Positions 6,503 to 13,494 of a stretch of 20,032 nt of DNA are shown here, one piece after another (within the stretch, counting starts at the first letter, position 1; each line of letters begins with the position of its first letter). Source of the DNA: DUPQ01 sp964563155. Its GTDB lineage: Bacteria > Bacillota > Clostridia > DUPQ01. The notes beneath the pieces were generated by a model. It worked only from the letters and a program-made list of their open reading frames with translations, was not told where the DNA came from and searched no databases. A program made the translations under genes and the position numbers. The DNA is taken from positions 1 to 20,032 of the forward strand of contig CAZLVL010000025.1 of NCBI GenBank assembly GCA_964563155.1, given 5' to 3'.

Positions 6503-6841
6503 ATGGAAAAGGTATTATTTTATGGTATGACTGGCGAAAAAATGTGCTTTCAACATGTTTTAATGAACGCTTTGGATATGTATTCCAATGGTCAAATTGT
6601 TAAAATTATTTTCGAAGGAGCTTCTGTAAAGCTTATTCCCATCTTTGAAGAAGAAAAAAATCAACTTTATGGAAAGGCTAAGGACTTAGGTCTAATAGCA
6701 GGAGCCTGTGTTGGATGTGCTAAAGTTATGGGAGTTTATGACCAAATTAAAGATGCTGGCATTATTATGTTAGACGATATGTATGGTCATGCAGGTATAA
6801 AGCCCTTCTTAATTGATGGTTATAGAATAATAACCATGTAA
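6503..6841 (+). CDS. DsrE-like small cytoplasmic protein
   Basis: A 112-residue protein resembling the DsrE/F-like 'cytoplasmic protein' group of anaerobes. Conserved features visible are Cys15 in GEKMCFQHV, the Cys69-xx-Cys72 pair in GACVGCAKVMG, and GHAGIKPF near the C-terminus. DsrE-type proteins relay sulfur through such cysteines; that role is inferred here. GAGGTG at 6492-6497 gives normal spacing to the ATG at 6503; a GTG one codon upstream at 6500 is too close to it. No partner gene adjoins it, and pyrG follows after 233 bases. Confidence 0.68.
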   Translation: MEKVLFYGMTGEKMCFQHVLMNALDMYSNGQIVKIIFEGASVKLIPIFEEEKNQLYGKAKDLGLIAGACVGCAKVMGVYDQIKDAGIIMLDDMYGHAGIKPFLIDGYRIITM

Positions 6842-7074
6842 GATATTTCTTGTCTATCTTGAGGGCTTGCCATTTTATCTTAGGTGCTTTTTAAATATTT
6901 CAAATATTTTAAAATTTCTTTTTAAAAAAGCCATAAATAGGTGGAATGCCCTAGGTGGTCTATGCTAATATTATAGGCAGGGTTAATTTAAAATATTAAT
7001 AAATTAACAGAAAGAAAATAGGTTTTCGGTTTGAGGGATGGGAGGCTATCCCTAGATGAGGGGGAAAGAAGCAG
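6842..7074 (+). promoter_or_regulatory. pyrG upstream region with two leader inverted repeats
   Basis: This gap holds no convincing gene. A TG-C-TAATAT extended -10-like box lies at 6963-6971. Just downstream, GTTAATTTA (6982-6990) and TAAATTAAC (7000-7008) form an exact 9-9-9 inverted repeat, possibly at the 5' end of the transcript. A GC-rich stem AGGGAT (7034-7039)/ATCCCT (7048-7053) displays GGGAGGCT in its loop. A 9-codon reading frame starts at ATG 7056, 10 bases after that GGGAGG, and overlaps the pyrG start out of frame, ending at TAG 7083-7085. pyrG itself is preceded by GAGGGGG at 7058-7064. No B. subtilis-type GGGC start plus terminator was recognised. Confidence 0.4.
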
Positions 7075-8697
7075 ATGGACCGTAGGGTGAAGTATATTTT
7101 TGTAACAGGCGGGGTTGTTTCCGGCCTAGGCAAGGGAATCACAGCAGCATCATTAGGAAGATTGTTGAAAGCTAGAGGTCTCAAAGTGGCCGCTCAAAAA
7201 ATTGACCCTTACATAAATGTAGACCCTGGAACCATGAGCCCCTTCCAACATGGAGAAGTCTTTGTCACAGAAGACGGAGCAGAAACCGACTTAGACCTAG
7301 GTCATTATGAACGCTTCATAGATGAGAATCTAAATAAATATTCCAACATTACATCAGGAAAAATCTTTTGGAACGTACTTAACAAGGAAAGAAATGGAGA
7401 TTTCTTAGGAGAGACTGTTCAAGTTATTCCCCATATTACCAATGAGATTAAAAACTTCATATATAGTGTTGGCGAAAACACCAATGCTGATGTGGTCATA
7501 ACCGAAATTGGGGGAACCATAGGAGATATTGAAAGTATATATATACTAGAAGCTATAAGACAAATCTCCTTGGAAAGAGGACAGGACAACACCCTTTTTA
7601 TTCATGTTACCCTAGTTCCATATATAGCTAGCTCTGGTGAATACAAATCTAAACCAACTCAACACTCTGTTAAGGAGCTCCACTCTATAGGTATTACTCC
7701 AGATATTATTGTTTTACGCTGCGATGCTCCTTTAGAAGAATCTTTAAGACAAAAGATATCTCTTTTGTGTAATGTTAAAGCAGACTGTGTAATTGAAAAT
7801 ACTGATAATGAGATCTTGTACGAGATTCCTCTTTTGTTAGAAGAAATGGACTTTTCTTCTTTAGTTTGTAGAGAGTTAAAAATTGATGCTCCACTTCCTG
7901 ATTTAACAGAGTGGGTAGCCATGGTAGACAAGATTAAAATGGCCAATGATAAGATAACTTTAGCCTTGGTTGGAAAGTATGTCCAATTACATGACGCCTA
8001 CTTATCAGTGGTAGAAGCTGCTAAGCATGCTGGTTATGAGCATGGTTCCAATATATGTGTTAAATGGATAGACTCTGAAAGAGTGACAGAGAAAAATTGT
8101 GAAGAACTATTTAAAGATTGCCACGGTATAGTTATTCCTGGTGGCTTTGGTAATAGGGGCATTGAAGGTATGATAACCGCTTGTTCTTATGCAAGGGTTA
8201 ACAATATCCCATTTTTTGGTGTTAGCTTAGGCATGCAGATTGCAGTTATTGAGTTTGCTAGAAATGTTTGTGGATATCAAGATGCCAACTCTTCTGAGTT
8301 TGATGAAAATACCAGCTACAAGGTAATTGACATGAAGTATGGCAGAAGCTCTGAGATAAATAAAAAGGGTAGTATGCGTTTAGGGGCTTATCCTTGCTCC
8401 ATTAAAGAAGGAAGCTTAATGGCCCAAGCCTACAAGAGCTCCTTGGTTTATGAAAGACATAGACATCGTTATGAGTTTAATAATGCCTATAGAGAAGAAT
8501 TAGAAGAGGCAGGCTTGGTTATTAGCGGAACTTGTCCTGAAAATTTCTTGGTAGAAGCCATAGAAATTAAAGACAATGACTTTTTTGTTGGGGTACAATT
8601 CCAGCCTGAATTTAAGTCAAGACCTAATAGAGCCCACCCTTTATTTTCCCTATTTATTGAAAAAGCTAAGCAGTATAAGGCTGAAAAATCAAGATAG
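7075..8697 (+). CDS. pyrG: CTP synthase with degenerate glutaminase triad
   Basis: Makes CTP from UTP, ATP and a nitrogen donor; last step of de novo pyrimidine nucleotide synthesis, cytosolic tetramer. Length (540 residues) is standard. The synthase domain is intact: P-loop SGLGKGITAASLGR, KIDPYINVDPGTMSP, HGEVFVTEDGAETDLDLGHYERF, ITEIGGTIGDIES and KPTQHSVKEL. The glutaminase domain (about 300-540) keeps its fold markers (PGGFGNRGIEGM, NSSEF, ERHRHRYEFNN) but two of three catalytic residues are changed: the nucleophile motif reads GVSLGMQ, with Ser384 (AGC, 8224-8226) for Cys, and the His of FHPEF is Gln510 (CAG, 8602-8604); Glu512 remains. Family knowledge predicts no glutamine hydrolysis and dependence on free ammonia. 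Start: ATG 10 bases after GAGGGGG. Monocistronic. Confidence 0.97.
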   Translation: MDRRVKYIFVTGGVVSGLGKGITAASLGRLLKARGLKVAAQKIDPYINVDPGTMSPFQHGEVFVTEDGAETDLDLGHYERFIDENLNKYSNITSGKIFWNVLNKERNGDFLGETVQVIPHITNEIKNFIYSVGENTNADVVITEIGGTIGDIESIYILEAIRQISLERGQDNTLFIHVTLVPYIASSGEYKSKPTQHSVKELHSIGITPDIIVLRCDAPLEESLRQKISLLCNVKADCVIENTDNEILYEIPLLLEEMDFSSLVCRELKIDAPLPDLTEWVAMVDKIKMANDKITLALVGKYVQLHDAYLSVVEAAKHAGYEHGSNICVKWIDSERVTEKNCEELFKDCHGIVIPGGFGNRGIEGMITACSYARVNNIPFFGVSLGMQIAVIEFARNVCGYQDANSSEFDENTSYKVIDMKYGRSSEINKKGSMRLGAYPCSIKEGSLMAQAYKSSLVYERHRHRYEFNNAYREELEEAGLVISGTCPENFLVEAIEIKDNDFFVGVQFQPEFKSRPNRAHPLFSLFIEKAKQYKAEKSR

Positions 8698-8781
8698 GTA
8701 GGAAAACTCAGTATTTTAAAGATATATTGAGATATTCCGACCTAATCTCAAATAAAGGTCAAATACAATAAAATATTAAGT

Positions 8782-8810
8782 TTGCTACAAAGTGCTATCT
8801 ACTCTACAAT
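8782..8810 (+). promoter_or_regulatory. groESL promoter
   Basis: TTGCTA (8782-8787) and TACAAT (8805-8810) are 17 bases apart, directly upstream of the CIRCE operator. An extra AGTGCTA at 8791-8797, inside the spacer, equals part of a CIRCE half-site. Confidence 0.75.
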
Positions 8811-8814
8811 ATTT

Positions 8815-8841
8815 TTAGCACTCATTGTGTTAGAGTGCTAA
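8815..8841. promoter_or_regulatory. CIRCE operator (HrcA site)
   Basis: TTAGCACTC (8815-8823), nine bases, GAGTGCTAA (8833-8841): an exact match to the CIRCE consensus. It starts four bases after the -10 box, the classical position for HrcA repression of heat-shock operons. Confidence 0.98.
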
Positions 8842-8861
8842 AACAGATTTGGAGGTATGAC

Positions 8862-9146
8862 ATGGTAATAAAACCATTAAGCGACAGAATAGTTATAAAA
8901 ATGCTGGAAAGTGAAGAGACCACCAAGAGCGGTATTGTTCTTCCTGGTTCAGCTCAAGAAAAACCCCAAGTAGCTGAGGTTGTAGCAGTTGGCCCCGGTG
9001 GCTTTGTGGATGGAAATAAAGTGGAAATGGAACTTGCAGTTGGAGACAAGGTCCTCATAAGCAAGTATGCCGGTACTGAAGTTAAATTAGACGGTGTTGA
9101 GTATACAATTCTTCGTCAATCTGATGTGTTGGCGATTGTTGAATAA
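8862..9146 (+). CDS. groES: co-chaperonin GroES
   Basis: The 94-residue GroES subunit, forming the heptameric lid of the GroEL chaperonin. It has the family N-terminus VIKPLSDRIVIK, the mobile loop ETTKSGIVLPGSAQEKP (residues 17-33) and the C-terminal strand ILRQSDVLAIVE. The start is ATG 8862, five bases after GGAGGT (8851-8856); a longer in-frame reading from 8835 would run through the CIRCE element and is not credible. groEL follows after 17 bases. Expression should be heat-inducible through HrcA. Confidence 0.98.
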   Translation: MVIKPLSDRIVIKMLESEETTKSGIVLPGSAQEKPQVAEVVAVGPGGFVDGNKVEMELAVGDKVLISKYAGTEVKLDGVEYTILRQSDVLAIVE

Positions 9147-9163
9147 GTAAAGGAGAGGATAAG

Positions 9164-10792
9164 ATGGCAAAACAGATTAAGTATGGAATAGATGCTAGAA
9201 AATCTTTAGAATCTGGAATTAATCAATTGGCAGATACAGTTAACATAACCTTAGGACCTAAGGGAAGAAATGTTGTTTTAGATAAAAAATATGGTGCTCC
9301 ATTAATAACAAATGACGGTGTTACCATTGCTAAAGAAATAGAATTAGATGATCCCTTTGAAAATATGGGAGCTCAATTGGTTAAAGAAGTTGCAACCAAA
9401 ACCAACGATGTAGCTGGTGATGGAACAACCACAGCAACCTTGCTTGCTCAAGCAATTGTTAGAGAAGGACTTAAGAATTTAGCTGCTGGTGCTAACCCAA
9501 TGATCCTTAAAAAAGGTATTGAAAAGGCTGTTGTTTCTGCAGTGGAAGCCATAGCTGAAAATTCTTCTGTTGTTAAAGGCAGAGATGACATTGAAAGAGT
9601 AGCTTCAGTATCAGCCAATGACAATGAAATTGGAAAATTGGTAGCAGATGCCATGGAAAAAGTAGGTAATGACGGAGTTATAACTGTGGAAGAATCCAAG
9701 ACCATGGGAACTCACCTAGAGGTTGTAGAAGGCATGCAATTTGATAGAGGCTATTTATCTGCTTACATGGTAACAGATACAGAAAAAATGGAAGCTGTTA
9801 TTGATGACGCTTACATTTTATTAACAGATAAAAAGATTGCTAACATTCAAGAAGTTTTACCTCTTTTAGAACAAATCGTTCAATCTGGTAAAAAACTCAT
9901 TATCGTAGCAGAAGATGTTGAAGGGGAAGCCCTAGCTACCTTGGTAGTGAATAAATTAAGAGGAACCTTTACCTGTGTAGCTGTTAAGGCACCTGGTTTT
10001 GGTGATAGAAGAAAGGCCATGTTAGAAGACATAGCTATTTTAACCGGTGGTCAAGTAATTTCTGAAGAATTAGGCTTAGAACTAAAAGATACAACCATGG
10101 ATATGCTAGGAAGAGCTAGACAAGTTGTAGTTCAAAAGGAAAATACAATTATTGTTGACGGCGCTGGAGACACAGACCAAATTAAGTCTAGAGTGGCTTC
10201 TATTAAGTCTCAAATTGAAGAAACAACCTCTGAGTTTGATAAGGAAAAACTTCAAGAAAGACTAGCTAAATTAGCTGGTGGAGTTGCAGTTATCCAAGTT
10301 GGAGCAGCAACAGAAATAGAAATGAAGGAAAAGAAACTTAGAATCGAAGACGCCCTAGCAGCAACAAGAGCTGCTGTAGAAGAAGGTATCGTAGCTGGTG
10401 GTGGTACTGTATACATTGATGCTCTTAAGAGTGTTAATGATGTGGTTAAAACTTTAGCAGGTGATGAAAAGACCGGTGCTATGATAGTTGCTAAGGCCCT
10501 AGAAGAACCTACCAAGCAAATAGCTCTAAATGCTGGCTTAGAAGGATCTGTAATTCTAGCCAAGGTTCTTACCTCTAGAAAAGGTATTGGATACAACGTT
10601 ATTACTGAAAAATATGAAGATATGATTGAAGCTGGTATTGTAGACCCTGCAAAGGTTTCTAGATCTGCCCTACAAAATGCAGCATCAGTAGCAGCCTTAG
10701 TTCTAACAACCGAATCTTTAGTAACAGATATTCCTGAGCCAGAACCAGTAATGCCTCAAGGCAACCCTGGCATGGGCGGATATGGAATGTAA
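9164..10792 (+). CDS. groEL: chaperonin GroEL
   Basis: The 542-residue 60-kDa chaperonin that folds cytosolic proteins in an ATP-driven double ring with GroES. Family blocks are all present: TLGPKGRNVVLDKKYG, the ATP-site GDGTTTATLL near residue 86, the apical-domain KAPGFGDRRKAMLEDIAILTGG split between conserved neighbours, AAVEEGIVAGGG near 405, and a Gly/Met-rich tail (NPGMGGYGM). Length is normal. The ribosome binding site is AAGGAGAGG at 9150-9158. It is cotranscribed with groES from the CIRCE-controlled promoter and ends at a strong terminator. Confidence 0.99.
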   Translation: MAKQIKYGIDARKSLESGINQLADTVNITLGPKGRNVVLDKKYGAPLITNDGVTIAKEIELDDPFENMGAQLVKEVATKTNDVAGDGTTTATLLAQAIVREGLKNLAAGANPMILKKGIEKAVVSAVEAIAENSSVVKGRDDIERVASVSANDNEIGKLVADAMEKVGNDGVITVEESKTMGTHLEVVEGMQFDRGYLSAYMVTDTEKMEAVIDDAYILLTDKKIANIQEVLPLLEQIVQSGKKLIIVAEDVEGEALATLVVNKLRGTFTCVAVKAPGFGDRRKAMLEDIAILTGGQVISEELGLELKDTTMDMLGRARQVVVQKENTIIVDGAGDTDQIKSRVASIKSQIEETTSEFDKEKLQERLAKLAGGVAVIQVGAATEIEMKEKKLRIEDALAATRAAVEEGIVAGGGTVYIDALKSVNDVVKTLAGDEKTGAMIVAKALEEPTKQIALNAGLEGSVILAKVLTSRKGIGYNVITEKYEDMIEAGIVDPAKVSRSALQNAASVAALVLTTESLVTDIPEPEPVMPQGNPGMGGYGM

Positions 10793-10852
10793 AAAATAAG
10801 TATAGTTATATAAATATCTAAAGGTATTATGTAATTAAAAGTAATATTACGC

Positions 10853-10891
10853 AAGCCCCATAAGTTTGATAATAACTTATGGGGCTTTTTT
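10853..10891 (+). terminator. strong intrinsic terminator of groESL
   Basis: AAGCCCCATAAGTT (10853-10866) pairs perfectly with AACTTATGGGGCTT (10874-10887) around a 7-base loop and is followed by TTTT. The first arm and loop (CCCCATAAGTTTGAT) are identical to the terminator at 5059. Confidence 0.95.
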
Positions 10892-10928
10892 ATTATATTG
10901 CTCTATTTATAACTCCATATTTCTTTAA

Positions 10929-10971
10929 TTAGCACTAGGACTTTAGTAAATAGCAAAAAACATAGTGCTAA
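10929..10971. promoter_or_regulatory. widely spaced CIRCE-like half-sites
   Basis: TTAGCACTA (10929-10937) and TAGTGCTAA (10963-10971) are exact inverted repeats, each differing from a CIRCE half-site only in the innermost base. The spacer is 25 bases instead of 9. The right half lies where the -35 of the next promoter would be. HrcA binding is unproven; a transcribed hairpin is the alternative. Confidence 0.35.
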
Positions 10972-10992
10972 CCTCTTTTCTTCTTCTTTTCT

Positions 10993-11001
10993 TGCTATAA
11001 T
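10993..11001 (+). promoter_or_regulatory. extended -10 promoter of the GH28-like gene
   Basis: TG-C-TATAAT at 10993-11001 is a perfect extended -10 box without an obvious -35. The leader would be about 22 bases, with AGGAGGT at 11017-11023. Confidence 0.6.
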
Positions 11002-11029
11002 AAAATCAATAATAGTAGGAGGTCTTGCT

Positions 11030-12400
11030 ATGAGATTTTTAAAATTTATTGCTAGTGAGCATGTGGTCTTAGACTCTGATGTCTATAAAGGTGGTGGAAG
11101 TGATGTAACTAAGGGGCTTCAAGCACTTTTAGACCTAGCTGATGATAATAATGGAGTACATTTGGTAATGGATGGAGCTGCCCTCATAAGAGGCTTGGAT
11201 TTAGGCTCAAATACCACTATTGAATGCTTAAGTAAAGACTGTGGCTTCTTTTTAAAGGATGGTTCTGATAGGTCTTTAATTGATTTGAAAAAAAGAAGCT
11301 ATACAGAAAGATTAACAAGAAATATTAGTATTCTTGGAGGAACATATAATCATAATAATAGGGGTCAAGCCCACCATGTTTCTGTGAATGACCCTAATTT
11401 TAGGTTTGGTATTAAGGGGATATCTGATGATTTTGGAGACCAAAGATTGGTTGTGGCCTTTGAGTTTTTTGGTATTGAAGATTTAATTGTAAGGGATATT
11501 ACCATAAGAGACCAAAGGTCCTGGTCTATGATGGTGGTAAATTTCAAAAATGTCACCATGGACAATATATACATTGATTTACCCAACTGGCAAGCCAGCC
11601 AAAACCAAGATGGTCTACACTTTTGGGGACCTGGCCAATTTTTGACCTTGAAAAATATTAAGGGTCGTTCTGGAGATGACTTTATAGCTCTTGCTCCAGA
11701 TGAGCATGATTTAGTATCTTCAATTACCGATGTTTTAGTAGATGGAGTATATGTAGATAATGCTGACCAAGTTATTAGAATGCTCTCAAGAGGAGAAGGA
11801 AGACTGGATAGGGTGACCATAAGAAATGTTACTGGCACCTATAGGTCCTATGGCTTTTTCATAAATCCCTGGTTTCCTGGAGATACCTTTGGAAATTATG
11901 GCCATATTACCTTTGAAAACATTGACCTTAGACCCCTTGACCATGTCTACCCCTACAGGACTGCTACCTTGTTTGATATTGGAGGAGATTTTGAGTGTTT
12001 GACCTTTAAAAACATTCATCATCAAGATGCCTCTGATGACCGTCCACTTTTTATCTTGGGTCTTCCCTTTCATAGAAATGATCTTAATTACAAGCCTGGT
12101 TTTAGGCCAAAGATTAAAAATATAATTATTGATGGCCTTACAATTTTACAAAATGAAAAGGATAAGGATGTTAAAGAATATATCCAAATTTATGATAGGG
12201 TGGAAAACCTCTTTTTGAAAAATGTTATAATTCCAAAAGAAGATAATTTTGAGCCGGTAGATAGCTTAATTGGTTTTTCTATCTTTAAAGACTCTGACCA
12301 GGGTTACATAAAAAACCTTCTTACCCATGACCTATATACACCAGGGGTAAAAAGGCTTTTAAATAAAGAAGGTCGGGTAGGCCAAGAGTCTAGTACATGA
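11030..12400 (+). CDS. GH28-like right-handed beta-helix protein
   Basis: A 456-residue protein resembling polygalacturonase-type (GH28) parallel beta-helix enzymes. The N-terminal GGGSDVTKGLQALLDLA recalls the pectate-lyase-superfamily entry segment; repeated short strands such as NISILGGTY, DLIVRDITIRD, NVTMDNIYID and HITFENIDLR are beta-helix coils. GH28-type acidic residues are visible as Asp194 in NQDGLHFWG and Asp216-Asp217 in SGDDFIAL. The usual GHG and RIK motifs were not found, so the active site is divergent. There is no signal peptide, which points to an intracellular enzyme acting on imported oligosaccharides; substrate unknown. The start is set by AGGAGGT (11017-11023). No transport or sugar-metabolism genes lie beside it. 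The stop TGA overlaps the next gene's extended -10 box. Confidence 0.72.
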   Translation: MRFLKFIASEHVVLDSDVYKGGGSDVTKGLQALLDLADDNNGVHLVMDGAALIRGLDLGSNTTIECLSKDCGFFLKDGSDRSLIDLKKRSYTERLTRNISILGGTYNHNNRGQAHHVSVNDPNFRFGIKGISDDFGDQRLVVAFEFFGIEDLIVRDITIRDQRSWSMMVVNFKNVTMDNIYIDLPNWQASQNQDGLHFWGPGQFLTLKNIKGRSGDDFIALAPDEHDLVSSITDVLVDGVYVDNADQVIRMLSRGEGRLDRVTIRNVTGTYRSYGFFINPWFPGDTFGNYGHITFENIDLRPLDHVYPYRTATLFDIGGDFECLTFKNIHHQDASDDRPLFILGLPFHRNDLNYKPGFRPKIKNIIIDGLTILQNEKDKDVKEYIQIYDRVENLFLKNVIIPKEDNFEPVDSLIGFSIFKDSDQGYIKNLLTHDLYTPGVKRLLNKEGRVGQESST

Positions 12401-12406
12401 TATAAT
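12398..12406 (+). promoter_or_regulatory. extended -10 promoter heading the hprK operon
   Basis: TG-A-TATAAT at 12398-12406 is a perfect extended -10 box; its TGA is also the stop codon of the preceding gene. It could serve the lipoprotein gene and the packed genes behind it through 18294. Confidence 0.55.
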
Positions 12407-12430
12407 TACTTTTAAGAGGTGGATATTAAA

Positions 12431-12721
12431 ATGAAAAGATTTTTTGTAATTCTTATGGTGTTGGTTATGCTTTTATCCTTAAGTGCTTGTCAAACCTATT
12501 TGTTTGGAAAGTATACCAATGAAGATGGAAGTGTGGAGTACACCTTTCAAAGTAATAATTTTACTCTAGCTAGAGATGGTTTAGACTTTGAGGGTACCTA
12601 CTTAATTAAAAAAGGAGAAATAACCTTTACCTTTGAGGATGAAAGTCAAGAAACCTTTAGCTATGCCCGGGAGGGTACTGCTACCATAATTGGTGGAGAG
12701 TATTTTAATAGGGCGGAATAA
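12431..12721 (+). CDS. small predicted lipoprotein
   Basis: A 96-residue secreted lipoprotein of unknown function. Residues 1-20 form a lipoprotein signal peptide: MKR, a hydrophobic stretch, then the lipobox LSAC with Cys20 as the lipidated residue. The mature part is short and strand-rich, with YTNEDGSVEYTF and GTYLIKKGEITFTFEDE suggesting a small beta-domain that reads like two related strands-turn units. The ATG at 12431 follows AGAGGTGG (12415-12422); an in-frame GTG at 12419 falls inside that site and is rejected. Its TAA overlaps the next ATG by one base (TAATG). Why it precedes an hprK-murB cluster is unclear. Confidence 0.8.
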   Translation: MKRFFVILMVLVMLLSLSACQTYLFGKYTNEDGSVEYTFQSNNFTLARDGLDFEGTYLIKKGEITFTFEDESQETFSYAREGTATIIGGEYFNRAE

Positions 12722-13494
12722 TGAACTTTGATATTCTTGTAAATAAGGTAAAAGAGGCAGGAGACTTAATGTTAGAAAGCTCTTTAGCCTACCAAGTTAC
12801 AAAAAAAGGAGATAAAGACTTTGTTACCTCCTATGACTTGGCCATAGAGGAAAGGTTGAAAAAGGAGTTGACCAATCTTTTTCCCCATATACCCTTAATG
12901 GCAGAAGAGGGTGAGTTTTTAGAAAAAAGACCTAAAAGCCTCTTTATCTTAGACCCCTTAGATGGGACTACAAATTTTATCCATGACTACAAGGAATCTT
13001 GCGTCTCTTTAGGCTTTGTTCATGAAGAAAAACCCATCTTCGGCCTAGTATATAATCCCTTTAGTAAGGAGCTTTACCTAGGAGAAAAGGGTAAGGGAGC
13101 CAGCCTTAATGGTAAGAAGATTCAAGTATCTTCAATAGATAAAATAGAAGATGCCCTCATAGGTGCTGAAACCAGTCCCTATGAAAGAGAAAAGAGTGTT
13201 GAACATTTTAGGGTTCTAGAAAGAGTCTTTAAAGAATCTATGGACCTAAGAATTGGTGGCTCTGCTTCTTTAGATATATGTTATGTGGCTGTAGGAAGAA
13301 CCCAAGGATTTTTAACTCGTAGATTATCACCTTGGGATTATGCTGGACCTCTTTGTATTTTACAAGAAGCTGGTGGCATATATAGCCAATGGGATGGAAG
13401 GGCTGTATCATTTTTTGAAAAAAGTGATATTTTAGCTGCTAATAATATGAAAATATGGGAGACATTACATGGAATCATTAAAAAAGAAGTGTGA
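12721..13494 (+). CDS. inositol monophosphatase-family phosphatase
   Basis: A 257-residue Mg-dependent, Li-sensitive-type sugar phosphatase of the IMPase/FBPase/BPNase superfamily. The metal-binding residues are in place: Glu62-Glu63 in MAEEG, Asp78-Pro-Leu-Asp81-Gly-Thr in LDPLDGTTNF, and Asp206 in PWDYAGP, where the usual WDxAAG reads WDYAGP. Members dephosphorylate inositol phosphate, 3'-phosphoadenosine phosphate or fructose-1,6-bisphosphate; the substrate cannot be chosen here. Length is normal. The ATG overlaps the upstream TAA, and the 3' end overlaps hprK by 26 bases, so translation is coupled on both sides. Confidence 0.9.
   Translation: MNFDILVNKVKEAGDLMLESSLAYQVTKKGDKDFVTSYDLAIEERLKKELTNLFPHIPLMAEEGEFLEKRPKSLFILDPLDGTTNFIHDYKESCVSLGFVHEEKPIFGLVYNPFSKELYLGEKGKGASLNGKKIQVSSIDKIEDALIGAETSPYEREKSVEHFRVLERVFKESMDLRIGGSASLDICYVAVGRTQGFLTRRLSPWDYAGPLCILQEAGGIYSQWDGRAVSFFEKSDILAANNMKIWETLHGIIKKEV

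Noticed and set aside
7034..7074. B. subtilis-type pyrG reiterative-transcription attenuator
   Set aside because: No GGGC-type start and no T-run after the stem.
8835..8861. Nine-codon upstream extension of groES
   Set aside because: Would start inside the CIRCE operator; the GGAGGT site and family N-terminus fix ATG 8862.
11365..11838. 157-codon open frame on the minus strand inside the GH28-like gene
   Set aside because: Antisense to a well-supported gene, no ribosome binding site, no recognisable protein features; a shadow of codon bias.
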